NCBI GenBank assembly: GCA_022495995.1
Contig: JAFEMH010003625.1
Coordinates: forward strand, 62,001 to 126,000
Direction of reading: 5' to 3'
Source of the DNA: Adenophora triphylla var. japonica
Lineage: Eukaryota; Streptophyta; Magnoliopsida; Asterales; Campanulaceae
Length of the DNA stretch: 64,000 bases
Under the pieces are notes generated by a model that was given only the letters and a program-made list of their open reading frames with translations, made no database searches and was not told where the DNA came from. Within the stretch, counting starts at the first letter, position 1; each line of letters begins with the position of its first letter. Below, one piece after another: positions 1 through 16,145 of the stretch. Made by a program: the position numbers and the translations under genes.

Positions 1-670
1 TTAAGCGTTAACCGGCTAACCGTAAGGTTAATAACCGGATTTTAACCGCCTAAACCGTTAACCGTCTAACCGCCTTAACCGCCTAACCGATAACCGTGTA
101 ACCGAGGTTAACAAAGGTTAAGAAATTTTTACTCCGGTTAACCGCCGGTTAACCGCCGGTTAATTAACCGGTTAACTTAACCGTTAATTAACCGTTAATT
201 TCTCTTTATATACTTCCGTTTCTTTTAAATCCGTTAAGTTTTCATTTCTTTAAAAATTCATACCTATTTTTCTATAACTTTTTGCAAAAAATATTAGTCT
301 TAACAACTATTTAAAATAGTTTTATTTATCCAAAAAAAAAAAAAAAACAGTTCATATACGAGTTACATATTTAACGAAGCTGTTAAATATTTAAGCTGTT
401 TTTCAAAAAGTGTTAAAAACTTAACTTTTTATTCAAAAAACTATTAAAAAGTTATTTTTTTTAACTTTAGATAAAAATCTGACATTCTTGAAAAAAAAAT
501 AAAAAAAATAATTAACCGTTTATTAACCGGGTTAACCGGGTTAACCGGATTAACCGTTAACCGGTTAACCGTAACCGTGACTTAACGGTTAACGGTTAAG
601 TCCGGTTAATGATTTTAACCTTCGTTAACCGCCGGTTATTAACCGGTTAACCGCGGTTAATTAACCGTGG
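1..670. repeat. TTAACCGG-rich palindromic repeat cluster
   Basis: Two blocks (about 1-210 and 510-670) consist of irregularly spaced TTAACCGG, GGTTAACC and CCGTTAAC words, many of them self-complementary. An AT-rich spacer of about 300 bp separates them. Spacing is not periodic, so this is not a simple satellite. The arrangement resembles the subterminal motif clusters of hAT-type transposons, where a transposase binds many copies of a short word. The left side is cut by the window edge, and I see no defined TIR or TSD. Classification is inference. Confidence 0.5.
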
Positions 671-1046
671 TCACGTCTTTGGACCCACTCCGCCAAATTT
701 TGATTGTTTTACTTGGTCCTCACCAGATACAGAAAATAACTTTTTGTGGGGTTATACGAAGAACCATATTATAACCACCTCCTAGGTTAGGCTGGTGCAA
801 GAAATTCCAAACGGAATGAAAAAATAAAAAATTATGATTTATAAAACTCAATTTGTAGTTGGGTTATGGTGGTTGATCCTTTCCAATCATTAATTTTATT
901 TTTATCATCGTTAGTTACGTTGAAAAGTATATGTTCAATTATTAAGATTATAATTCTGGAGATGGATATTGACAAAATCAATGAAATGAAAGATTTCTTC
1001 ATTCATATTTATCTCTATCTATATCTATTATTAACTTATTGATATT
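671..1046. other. AT-rich spacer, nothing recognised
   Basis: Low-complexity AT-rich DNA between the TTAACCGG cluster and MULE-like copy 1. I see no convincing ORF, RNA gene or inverted repeat. Confidence 0.5.
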
Positions 1047-1107
1047 ATTATTTATGCCAAAATCTAAGGAGAAACGTGTTTCTCCATAATTTATGGAGAA
1101 ACGGGTT

Positions 1108-1464
1108 TTTTCCATCTCTACATCTACATCGTCACACAACAATCACGTGTCGCGGAACGATCCACGCCAACCGTCGGCGAGACCGTACGTACCGGTACCA
1201 GTTGCTCCAGAAAACCTTCCCATTGATTACTCTGTTTTTATCGCCATCATCTTTGGAGTCGCCGGTGCCATGTTCAGGGTTCGTCCTCTCTCTTTCTCTC
1301 TCTAAATATATAATTTGTCAGCTCGTTCTTCAAATCACCAAACCCCAATTTCATCCTATTTCATAATTACAGTACAAGCTTGGCTCGTGGCTTGCACTTA
1401 TATTCTGTGCCCAGTCGCTAGCTAATATGAGTAATATGGAGACTGATTTGAAGCAGATCTCCTC
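1108..1464 (+). pseudogene. Captured fragment of an Asterix (PAT complex subunit, WDR83OS-like) gene
   Basis: The reading frame from the ATG at 1093 gives RNDPRQPSARPYVPVPVAPE then LPIDYSVFIAIIFGVAGAMF. After a GT-AG gap at 1279-1372 it continues as YKLGSWLALIFCAQSLANM and METDLKQIS. This matches, from memory of the family, the plant Asterix protein, a small ER membrane protein that works with CCDC47 in the PAT complex to chaperone nascent membrane proteins. The fragment keeps the proline-rich N-terminus, the first hydrophobic segment, a 94-bp intron and the start of the second segment. It then breaks into the GGATATC repeats, so the last transmembrane part is missing. Retention of an intron means capture was from genomic DNA rather than from mRNA. 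It lies wholly inside the TIRs of MULE-like copy 1. A functional protein is unlikely. Confidence 0.8.
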
Positions 1465-1573
1465 CGGTTTAATGTAAAGTTTCTGGATATCACTTTTTTC
1501 AAAGAGTTCTGGATATTCAGAACCTTTTGAAAGGATATCCAGAACTTTTTGAAAGGATATCCAGAAATTTATT

Positions 1574-1822
1574 AAATGTTTCTGGATATCATTTTGTAAG
1601 TTTCTGGATATCATTTTGTAAATTTCTGGATATCATTTTGTATTTTCTGGATATCATTTTGTAATTTCTGGATATCATTTTGTAAGTTTCTGGATATCAT
1701 TTTGTATGTTTCTGGATATCATTTTGTAAGTTTCTGGATATCATTTTGTAATTTCTGGATATCATTTTGTAATTTCTGGATATCATTTTGTAAATTTCTG
1801 GATATCATTTTGTAAGTTTCTG
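1574..1822. repeat. Eleven-unit CTGGATATCATTTTGTAA tandem repeat
   Basis: Eleven consecutive 21-22 bp units sit between the captured gene and the right terminal repeat of MULE-like copy 1. Units differ mainly in the last one or two bases. Outside this run the units turn into the inverted form GGATATCCAGAA seen in the other family members. Confidence 0.9.
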
Positions 1823-1926
1823 AATATCCAGAACCTTTGAAACTGATATCCAGAATATTTGGAAAAACACGTTTCTCCATAACTTATGGAGAAACGCGTT
1901 TCTCAGCAGACCTACTCATTATTTAT

Positions 1927-2379
1927 AGGAGATGAGTTATTTTTTTCAAAGAAATTATAAGTTGAATAGTAAATTTATTTTTTTTTGGTCATTCACCAAG
2001 AAAAGTATCAAAATTGTGTGAAATCGTACTGCGTATCAGTTTGTCATTTAACACTTCATGTACATTTCAATTAAATTAAAGTAGATAGTCACATTTAGTT
2101 GAATTTTCATGTGTTGATGTAACATTTCATCAAGTTTATAGTTCATTTCTAAATATTTTTTCTTCAACTAATACTTCAAATCAATTAAAATTAATTAACA
2201 AAGATGCATAAAATTCTTTATATCACTCTTGAAGATATATTACATTTTTGGTACCATAACAAAATAATAATAATAATAATATGACTTTATTACTTACATG
2301 CCAATGAAATGAAGAGAGAATAATGAAAACTAAACAAACATATATTATAAGGAAACAAATAATTTATAAATCATATTTT
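1927..2379. other. AT-rich 3' flank of laccase
   Basis: No coding or structured element is recognised. On the minus strand this is the 3' untranslated region and downstream DNA of the laccase, with several AATAAA-like words. I cannot place a poly(A) site. Confidence 0.4.
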
Positions 2380-6811
<4,432 letters not shown>

Positions 6812-6910
6812 AAGATACATTCACGAATTGAATCGGATAGCGAGAAAGCTTAGAAGGAATTGGATATAGCTAGATATGAATATTTCAAGAATGTTTAGCA
6901 ACACCCTTTG

Positions 6911-6919
6911 TATATATAG
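6911..6919 (-). promoter_or_regulatory. Putative laccase TATA box
   Basis: CTATATATA on the minus strand lies about 100 bp upstream of the laccase ATG (6811-6809), a normal plant spacing. It is the only good TATA candidate in the near upstream region. Confidence 0.6.
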
Positions 6920-7556
6920 TAGTTTTTGTTAGGGGTTAGGCTCTCCCACGATTGCGTGCAAAGAGGTTTGAAGTAGAAAAACTGAGATTCTAAAATCTAT
7001 TAGTTTAATGGGATGTTTCGTTATCTAACAGCTAGCTCAAAGTTGGTCATCCAAGAAATAGTAGTTAGAGCTTGGAAACTTGGTTGGTGAAGCAAATGGA
7101 AGTTCCTCATAAAACTATTTTAAGAAATGTGAAAGTTTAATTATATTACGATGAACAAAAATTCAAAGTAGACCAGTTTGAGGAAGTATCATTCAATACT
7201 CTATTATCTCGTTAAATGAAGTATCAACGTTTGAGTATACGGAGGCTCGTCAATACGGAGAAAAAGTAATAGGTGTAAATCACCAAATTAGGTGAATTAT
7301 CACTCTTTTGATAAATAATATAATTAAAAGGATGACTTTATCCCGAGTAAAAAAAGATATGACAAAAGCGCGGTCAAACCTAAAGGCCGAGACACTAATA
7401 GATATTGGGGAGGCTCTAAAATACACTAGGGATAATTTTATCTCTTTTTTTTTTCTTTGTTATTCCGTGATGGTTTTAATCTAGTCCCCACGTTTTATTT
7501 TCTTATTTTAATAAAATTTAGGGGGCCTTTGGAAGCCCATTTCGCTAAAAATAAAA
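6920..7556. other. Laccase upstream region
   Basis: AT-rich upstream DNA between the TATA box and MULE-like copy 3. I see no gene or repeat. Regulatory sites cannot be assigned by eye. Confidence 0.4.
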
Positions 7557-7992
7557 GAGTGCGTCCGGGGAGAAACGCGTTTCTCCGTCGCGTATGGAGA
7601 AACAGGGCTTATTATGTCGCGCGACGTAAGTAGCCAGTTTCTGGATATCCATTACAAAGCTTCTGGATATCCAGAAGCTTTGAAATGGATATCCAGAAGC
7701 TTTGTAAAGGATATCCAGAAACCAAGTATATTTTCTGGATATCCTTTACAAAGCTTCTGGATATCCAGAACATTGAATATGGATATCCAGAAGCTTTGTA
7801 AAGGATATCCAGAAAAAATATTTGATTTCTGGATATCCTTTCCAAAGCTTCTGGCTATCCTTTCCAAAACTTCTGGATATCCAGAAGCTGATGAAGTGAT
7901 ATCCAGTTTTTGTGGCTAGGTATGTCGCGCGACATAACAAGTCCCGTTTCTCCATAAGCGACGGAGAAACGCGTTTCTCCCCAGATTTTGTG
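7557..7992 (+). mobile_element. MULE-like element copy 3, upstream of laccase (436 bp)
   Basis: The TSD AAAATAAAA is at 7548-7556 and 7993-8001. The left end is GAGTGCGTCCGGGGAGAAAC. The right end, read inward, is CACAAAATCTGGGGAGAAAC. Both enter GAGAAACGCGTTTCTCC, then GTCGCGCGAC, then an array of GGATATCCAGAAGCTTTG units in both orientations. It is closely similar to copy 2. It lies about 750 bp upstream of the laccase start codon, so it could form part of the promoter environment. Confidence 0.92.
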
Positions 7993-8001
7993 AAAATAAA
8001 A

Positions 8002-8670
8002 ACATACATGAGCTTTTAAAGATTGTTACACCGCTACAGCAAATTTCTTGGAGGTTAGTGTACTAGGGGAAGGTGAATATGACTCCTTGGGAAATTGTCA
8101 AATTTCAAGGGTGGTTAGTGTAGTTACTCGAATTAAACAAAGAAAAAGATAATTAGCCCGTGAAAAGTCGTTATTTGGAAGTGTCATTCCTTGCCTTGCC
8201 CCCAGGCCAAGAAGTAATCTCATGGCATTGAAAATTATTCAATTCGTATATAGAAACTAGTACACGCCAGTGTCCAATGACACGGGTTGTTTTGTTTTTG
8301 TTTTTTTTTTTAATTTAAAAAAAAATTATTTTTTTAAGGGCAAAATGGAAAAGGGACAAATGTATGAGAGCAAAATGAAAAAAAATTCATTTAAAACTAT
8401 TCATTCAGCTGTTCACCCATTCTACCATTTATACTATAGATATATAGATATATGATATAGGCCTATTTTAGAGGGAGCAACACAAAATTTATAAGTCCAC
8501 TTTCAATATTAATTATAAATTTTTGGATATTTTCATTTTTATTTTTTAATAAAGAAAAAAAAGGCTTTGACCAATTAGTTCCCCAGCCAAATAAAAACTA
8601 CCTTTAAGGACTAACATTATCAAACAGCCAAAAAGTCCCTCAATTTTTTCTGAACCAAATTGCCCCTCAA

Positions 8671-8674
<4 letters not shown>
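8002..8674. other. AT-rich intergenic DNA
   Basis: No gene, inverted repeat or RNA recognised. Poly-T and poly-A runs occur near 8300-8340. Confidence 0.4.

Positions 8675-8676
<2 letters not shown>

Positions 8677-8706
<30 letters not shown>
8677..8706. repeat. (CT)n microsatellite
   Basis: About 15 CT dinucleotides, continued by a CT-rich stretch to 8780. Confidence 0.95.
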
Positions 8707-8707
<1 letters not shown>

Positions 8708-8877
8708 GCGAGCGGACGTTGCCTTAGTTGCCTTACCCACTTTCTTTCTCTCTCCTTTTCTCTCTCTTCCTTTTTTTTCTCTTAAATTTTTAAAATGCAA
8801 TATTTCAAAATTTAAAAGTCGAAAAAATTATCTGAAATCACTGTTTTAATCCCATCGCCAAGACGAATCAAACAAGT

Positions 8878-9103
8878 TTACTCATCATATATTTCAAATT
8901 TTATAAATAAAATAAAATTATTTTTCAACAACTGTAAAATAGACCTCACTTTTGTTCTATAAAAGAATGATATAAAAACAGAGAAATCTATCACACAGTT
9001 ATGCACAATAACTGAGAAAGTGACCTCAACATTCATAACTATAACTGAGAAATTGACCTCACAGTTGTGCACAAACATAATTCTCAGCTTGAAAATGTGC
9101 AAA
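8878..9103. repeat. Diverged ACAGTT-rich repeat units
   Basis: Imperfect relatives of the neighbouring 123-bp unit: CACAGTTATGCACAATAACT appears at about 8993, followed by shorter AACTGAGAAATTGACCTC variants. Spacing is irregular. It looks like the decayed left edge of the array. Confidence 0.6.
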
Positions 9104-9820
9104 TCATTACACAGTTATGCACAATAACTGTGAAAATCATTACACAGTTATTTACATCAAACCCAACAACCGTGAAACTTGTTCTACAGTTGTCCTAAAG
9201 GAATGACATAAAAATAACTGTGAAATGGACTTCACAGTTATGCACAATAACTGTGAAAATCATTACACAGTTATTTACATCAAACCCAACAACCGTGAAA
9301 CTTGTTCTACAGTTATCCTAAAGGAATGACACAAAAATAACTGTGAAATGGAATTCACAGTTATGCACAATAACTGTGAAAATGATTACACAGTTATTTA
9401 CATCAAACCCAACAACCATGAAACTTGTTCTACAGTTGTCCTAAAGGAATGACATAAAAATAACTGTGAAATGGAATTCACAGCTATGCATAATAACTGT
9501 GAAAATTATTACACAGTTATTTACATCAAACCCAACAACCGTAAAACTTGTTCTACAGTTGTCCTAAAGGAATGACACAAAAATAATTGTGAAATGGAAT
9601 TCACAGTTATGCATAATAACTGTGAAAATCATTACACAGTTATTTACATCAAACCCAACAACCGTGAAACTTGTTCTACAGTTGTCCTAAAGGAATGACA
9701 CAAAAATAACTGTGAAATGGAATTCACCGTTATGCACAATAACTGTGAAAATCATTACACAGTTATTTACATCAAACCCAACAACCGTGAAACTTGTTCT
9801 ACCGTTGTCCTTCAGGAATT
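9104..9820. repeat. 123-bp tandem repeat, about six copies
   Basis: The word TTTACATCAAACCCAACAAC recurs at 9151, 9274, 9397, 9520, 9643 and 9766, exactly 123 bp apart each time and with no indels. Units are nearly identical and differ by single bases. Each unit holds several AACTGT/ACAGTT words in inverted pairs, for example CACAGTTATGCACAATAACTGTG. ACAGTT-containing scraps continue to about 10020. No ORF spans it. Confidence 0.95.
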
Positions 9821-10012
9821 TGAAGTTTTGAACTTTAACAACTAAAGATACACCAAGAAACTAGTAACCTAATCGTGGACACCACTGAAGTTTTAATACA
9901 CTTGATACTTGGGCACATACATGCATATAACTGAGAACTATATTTCACAGTTTTGATGAGTATAACTATAGAGAACTCTATTTCACAGTTATATAAAAAT
10001 ATAAAACACACA

Positions 10013-10470
10013 TCACAGTTCTTTTGAATCTGAATCTGACTCATAATAATCGTTAGACATCCCAAAATCCAGCACACTCACTGACGACTCATTTCCAAAA
10101 TTCATTTCAATATCAGATTTTCCTGAAACAAATGGATGGCTTAGCAACTCCTCAATATTCGACCTCTTTTTAGGATTGCGGTCCAAACACTTTTCAATTA
10201 AACCCAAAATATGTGCCTTAATTATTTGATGAAACAATGATTCGTTAGAGTCCCAAAATGCAACAAAAAACTTATAACTGGAGAAAGAAGAAGTTTCCAT
10301 GCTCAACAATTGCACTAGCAGTGAGAACACTTGCACGACAAAATGACACATTCCTTTTGAAATAAAACCACCTTAACCATGCCACCGTTGCACTGATTAT
10401 ATAAAATGAGAAGCTCCCTTTTCTCCTCAAACTCGCAGCTTAAGTTCCTCAAGCAATAGCACCTGTACAA
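10013..10470 (-). pseudogene. MAPKKK-like protein kinase remnant
   Basis: An open frame on the minus strand (from 10351) contains LIEKCLDRNPKKRSNIEELL and SHPFV. This is kinase subdomain XI with the invariant Arg (R in KKRS). It is followed by an acidic tail with SSVSVLDFGMSNDYYES, a pattern I know from the C-terminus of plant MAPKKK17/18-like kinases. Upstream (about 10365-10470) another frame gives SCEFEEKRELLILYNQCNGG, which may be the hinge region. The ATP-binding lobe, the catalytic HRD loop and the activation segment are absent. The 3' end runs into ACAGTT repeat scraps. It is a broken gene copy; the exact subfamily is inferred. Confidence 0.55.
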
Positions 10471-10479
10471 GCTGTAACT

Positions 10480-11824
<1,345 letters not shown>

Positions 11825-11828
11825 ATAA

Positions 11829-11950
11829 ATTACAAATAAGGGTATAAAGCTGAATCCTTTCGATCCAACCCAAGAATTTACTACAAGCTTGCATCAAGAA
11901 AGTGAAAGTGAAATTATTCGGCTGAAACTTAACACCAATTAACCCCCTTC
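11829..11950 (-). pseudogene. Possible PPR-protein fragment
   Basis: The minus-strand frame contains GVKFQPNNFTFTFLMQACS then KFLGWIERIQLYTLICN. The P-N-x-F-T-F-x-F-L-x-x-A-C-S pattern matches the start of a pentatricopeptide repeat in plant organelle RNA-binding proteins. Only about one 35-residue repeat is visible and the frame then enters the microsatellite. It is a short relic with moderate-low confidence. Confidence 0.35.
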
Positions 11951-13285
11951 TGGCAAACACAATTATTTCCCAAGATTTCGATGAACAAATTTCAATCACA
12001 AGTACAAGTCCAAATGAGCAAATAATCACAAATAACAAGCAAGCACGTCATAAAAGGCATCGCCAACATCATCAAATGAGGGGCTTTTTCTATTTTTCCC
12101 TTTTCCATCGCAAAGCATGAAACAAGTATTTGATTTTGGTTTTTTATTCTCTGAAAAACAAACTCAAGTTTTCAGTTCTAATTTATCCCCAAAAAACTTT
12201 TGAATTATAACAACAAAAAGTCAATTCTTGCTTGGGTGTTTTTACAATTACGGAACTCATACCAAAATCGTGGATTACTGCAAAATTCAAGCCGCCAACG
12301 ATGGCGACGGCGAGATGATTTGTCGTGGAGCTTGTCTTCTTCACCCAGCCACTAACCAACACTGTCTGGCCGGCAAGACCGAATCCGTCATGGGGGGCTA
12401 AGGATTGATCGGATCGGTGAACGCGAATTGCGATTAGGGAGAGAGAGAGAGAATCATCACGCGAATTACGATTAGAGAGAGAAAGGAGAGAAGAGAATGA
12501 AGGACAGTTTCGCCGTTTAAAATGATATGAAATATTTTAAAGGGAGCTAGGGATTTATTGGTAAAATGAATTTTATCTTATGAACCCCAAGGTAGAATAT
12601 GAAATGTGTGTTTTTTTTTATAAATTCCACCTTCTAATAGAGGCTTATTGGTAAAAATTCCAAGAAAAAATTCATATTGCTCACTATATTACAAAAATTA
12701 CCCATTCTCTCTCTAAATAAATATCCATTTCTTAAGTTTGTCCCTAAATAAATTTTCATTTTCTATTTTGGTCATTTTCACTTTAAAATTTCATATTGTA
12801 AATTGTAATGCGTACTTGTAGTTTCAATGAAATAAAAAAAAATTAAAGAAACAAACATTTATAAAATGTTTCATGTCACTCCGGATCACCTTTATGTATT
12901 TGTACCACATTCTCAAAAATAATTATGCATGTTGAATGGGCAATACGAATACGAAGGGAAAAAAAGAAAAAATATGCATAATCACATTAATTTCATCTAG
13001 AGTCGCTCCTGAAAAATTTGAAGCTTTAGACAACCGCTTCACTTACCTTGCTATAGGATCGGCCGGGCTTGAGTTCATCACAAGTGCTCAAAGTTAGAAA
13101 TCAAGAGTGCGAGAGAGTAGAATTTTATCTGTTCATTATAATGTCGTCAATTGCTTTATATACAATCTAGAGATTTTGATAAGATCTTAATCTAATATTG
13201 ATACAAATCAATCCCTACATTCACGCTATCAATCCCTACAATTTCGCCAATTACTTGATATACAATATCAATCCCCACAATTACG
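11951..13285. other. Intergenic DNA with a GC-richer patch at 12270-12500
   Basis: The patch includes two copies of a CGCGAATT(G/A)CGATTAG(G/A)GAGAGAG segment about 40 bp apart (near 12423 and 12460). Read on the minus strand it looks like a 5' UTR with CT runs followed by a short ATG frame of 17 codons. I cannot identify a gene. Confidence 0.35.
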
Positions 13286-15010
13286 CTAACTATTTGATAT
13301 ACATAAATAAGAACAAAATATGTACAAAGAGATCGAAATATATGCGTGATCACAGGCCTCGCTTGTCATAGAGCGATACTCAGCTTCGACCGAAAAGCGA
13401 GCAATGGTGGTTTGCTTCTTAGTCTTCCATGACACAGGATGTCCCTTAAGATAGCGAACCACCCGTAAAGCCACATGCCAATGAGAAAGCTTGGGTGTTT
13501 TCATAAACCGTTCAAGGATATGAACACAGTAATAGAGCTCTGGTCTTATGATAGTGAGATAAATTAAATGTCCAACAAGACGTCGACAGCGTTCGGTGTC
13601 AGACAAGGGGTTGTAATATGTTAAAGCTAACCGGTGATTCTGCTCGATAGGAGTATTCGCCGGACGTGCACTAAGAAGACCAGCTTCGGAGAAAATATCA
13701 AGAGCGTATTTCCTTTAAGACAAGAAGATCCCATCCGAGTGGCGTGCAACCTCTATTCCCAAGAAATAATTCAATCACCCAAAATCTTTCATTTTGAAAC
13801 AACTACACAAATAATCTTTAAAGGCAGTAATGGCAGCGGGATCATTACCCCCAATGACCAAATCGTCAACATAAACCAAGATATGTATGTCGATGTCGTC
13901 CTTTTGATAAGAGAAGAGCGAATAGTCTGACTATGATTGAACAAAACCGTACTTATTCAATGCATCAGATAGCTTTGCAAACCAGCATCGAGGCGCCTGA
14001 CGGAGCCCATATTAGAACTTTCGGAGCTTACATACTTTGCCAGACATATGGGGTTGATACTCCAAGGGTAGCTTCATATATACCTCCTCACTCATATCTC
14101 CATATAAGAAGGCATTGTGAATATCCATTTGATGAAGTTCCCAACCACGGGCCGCGACAATAGCCAGGAATACTCCTACTGTAACCATTTTGACCGTTAG
14201 AGCAAAGGTTTATGTTTAATCTATGCCTTCCACTTGACGATTACCCAGAATCACAAGTCGTGCCTTGTATCGTTCCACCATTCCGTCTGCCTTATATTTG
14301 ATTTTATACACCCATTTCTTCCTGAACTGAATAAAAGTGACGGGCTAGGCCCAATGAGCAAGCCCAATTATTTACATATTATTGCCACCACATTCTCAGT
14401 GGGCTAGGCCCAATTATTATCAGGCCCATGGCCCATCAATCTGATCAGTCGACCTAGCTCATTGTCCGACCTCCCAGGTCCCGACCTAACTATCGTCCGA
14501 CATACGATCCAGATCTCAGTTCGGGCACGACCCGATCCTATCCGTCAGTCAGGTCGACCAATACCCAACAGGCGACCTCGACCTATCATAGTATGTGAAG
14601 ACCTACAAAGTCCAGGCATGAATACAACTCTTTCCATAACGAACTCCCTACAAATCAGGAGTTATTCATGGACAATATCTCTTATGCATATCTGATCCGA
14701 GATTATAGGGATTTCATGCAATCCTACTACAATTATATCTCTCATCAACAACTATAAATACATAGCAATATCAACCGTTTCAAGGTAATTACTTTTTTGT
14801 TATTGGAGAATACATTGTTCCATATAACTGATTAGCTCTCTATACATCGTACTTATTCTCATGCCTGAGGGTCTTCGCCGGAGATCATTCCGGCTAGTTG
14901 TGGTTTCTGTTTTCAGGTCAAACACCAGGAGATTGATCTTGCAGTTGGACAGAGATTGATAAGCACGATTCTTGCAGCATCACTTCCCAATAACCCTTTA
15001 CATTAAAACT
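13286..15010 (-). pseudogene. Degenerate Ty1/copia reverse transcriptase-RNase H, split by a solo LTR
   Basis: Reading the minus strand from about 15010, I see [17 protein letters not shown]. The exact join is across the solo LTR at 14323-14982, and removing one TSD copy (CTTCC) restores the frame. Then come ELHQMDIHNAFLYGDMSEE, LVYVDDLVIGGND (the RT active site YVDD), LGIEVARHSDGIFLS, and CRRLVGHLIYLTIIRPELYY with HWHVALRVVRYLKG. A deleted junction leads to SWKTKKQTTIARFSVEAEYR (RNase H). There are stops and frame breaks throughout, with no gag, integrase or LTR of its own visible. This is an old truncated copia relic. Confidence 0.85.
14323..14982 (+). mobile_element. Solo LTR related to the Gypsy-1 LTR
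   Basis: It starts TGAACTGAATAAAAGTG and ends TTCTTGCAGCATCA. The TSD CTTCC is at 14318-14322 and 14983-14987. It aligns along its length with the Gypsy-1 LTRs (TGAACATACCAAAAGTG..TTCCTGCAGCATCA, 661 bp), sharing CCCTACAAATCAGG, a TATAAATA box and CTTCGCCGGAGA. It is clearly diverged from them, so it is an older relative that lost its interior by LTR-LTR recombination. Confidence 0.9.
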
Positions 15011-15092
15011 TGTCGTTGATCCGAGAGTCATTTTTTAAAGCAAAGTATTTTAAAATTATTGATTCCAATTATATGTTGTACAAGTGGGAGAT

Positions 15093-15602
15093 TGTTGGAC
15101 TTTTATTCGGGCTACCATTAATTGTGAATTTATTTGTTTTAATAAAACGAGTTAACAATTATAGTACTATTTAGTAGAAAAATGCACGATGAGCCCAATT
15201 GTTAATATGATCTATTTATAGGCTTGTGCACACTTTATGGTATGATATGGATTGTAAGTGTAGGCTTTCTCCCAATTTGAATCCGTAATGGAAAGGACAA
15301 AATTGGAGTTCCTATTAAATAAGGATATTACAATTCTTATGAAACATGGTTATTAGTTTCCTTTAAGGAAAAGAATGCTAGATACCTTTTCAACTCTAAA
15401 ACTTTGGGGTTATAAATATTGGCTATTCCATTGAGCCACCATCTCATATAGAGAAGAGTATGGAAAGAAGATATAGTAGCCGTCGACGTTTTTGATCAAC
15501 TTGAGACTTCCGCATTATCTTATAAGGATGTTGAAATCGGGTACACAATTTATTTATTAATTATGTGTTATATTATTCATGTGTGATTTAATTACTCCAA
15601 CA
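15093..15602 (+). repeat. Copia-type LTR remnant
   Basis: ACAAGTGGGAGAT, a polypurine-tract-like run, is followed by TGTTGGACTTTTATTCGGGC. A TATA-like GGTTATAAATATTGG lies near 15408, and a likely end TTACTCCAACA is at about 15602. It looks like a 3' LTR with only about 80 bp of its interior left. The right end is uncertain, and no matching TSD was found. Confidence 0.5.
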
Positions 15603-15689
15603 CTCCAATGTTTATACTTTTTCTCCTCCTCAATTTTCATGTTGGTTTACACTTTATAACCCAACACTAACATCCTCTTTGTAGGTTAT

Positions 15690-16144
15690 TGTTGGAATTA
15701 AATGGATCCGCCCAAGATGGCCCAAATAGATATGTGCAAGATAGCCCAAGCCCAAGATAAACCCAGTCCATTTGTGTTTTAATAAGAAAATAAAACACAA
15801 ATAATTATGGATTAAAACCGCACGAGCGGTTGTGGAGAAGTTACAAAAAATTGGTTTTCTAAACGTGGGTGAAAACTAGGGGCTGCACATATCCCCTTAA
15901 CAATTCAACGCAGAGAAAATAAAAAAACGAGCCCTCAGTTCTCTCTTGCGCTCTCTCTCTCTCTCCCAATCCATGGCTGATCAAAATTAGCAAATAAGTG
16001 TTGTGAAATAGTGGGCTATTACCGTTCGTGATTTCGCTCCCGATCAACGTTCATAGTTCATATTCGGTGATCAATCCACGGCATCGATCAAGTCTTCCGC
16101 ACAACGATTGAACAAGTAAGTCGTTCTTCCATCAAATTCTTACA
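15690..16144 (+). repeat. Copia-1 5' LTR
   Basis: The LTR has TG..CA ends. The primer-binding site TGGTATCAGAGC, complementary to initiator tRNA-Met, starts two bases downstream (16146-16157). Confidence 0.95.
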
Positions 16145-16145
16145 T

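Larger units (their letters stand above)
1056..1917 (-). mobile_element. MULE-like element copy 1 with captured gene (862 bp)
   Basis: The element is flanked by the perfect 9-bp duplication ATTATTTAT (1047-1055 and 1918-1926). The left end reads GCCAAAATCTAAGGAGAAAC. The right end, read inward, is GAGTAGGTCTGCTGAGAAAC. Both lead into the GAGAAACGCGTTTCTCC-type palindrome shared by all five family members. Inside are a gene fragment (1108-1464) and eleven units of a 21-22 bp repeat with core CTGGATATCATTTTGTAA (about 1574-1822). A 9-bp AT-rich TSD and long imperfect TIRs are typical of Mutator-like elements. There is no transposase, so the copy is non-autonomous. Orientation is set so that the GAGT end is left, making this copy reversed relative to copies 2 and 3. 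It lies about 460 bp beyond the laccase stop codon. Confidence 0.9.

Noticed and set aside
1574..1822. Regular 21-22 bp repeat considered as a CRISPR-like array
   Set aside because: There are no unique spacers between units, it lies inside a transposon with 9-bp TSDs, and the genome is a plant nuclear one.
7612..8009. Open frames such as MSRDVSSQFLDIHYKASGYP in the MULE-like copies (also 5503-5917, 54414-54727, 45456-45941)
   Set aside because: The repeating GYP/WIS/FLDI words are six-frame readings of GGATATCCAGAA units and occur on both strands. They are repeat artefacts.
12270..12500. A 5' UTR and start of a host gene on the minus strand
   Set aside because: The ATG frame ends after 17 codons and no downstream exon was recognised, so it is only noted as a GC-richer patch.
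13933..14163. Plus-strand frames at 13634-13930 and 13933-14163
   Set aside because: They are shadows of the copia reverse transcriptase on the minus strand, which carries the YVDD and other RT motifs.
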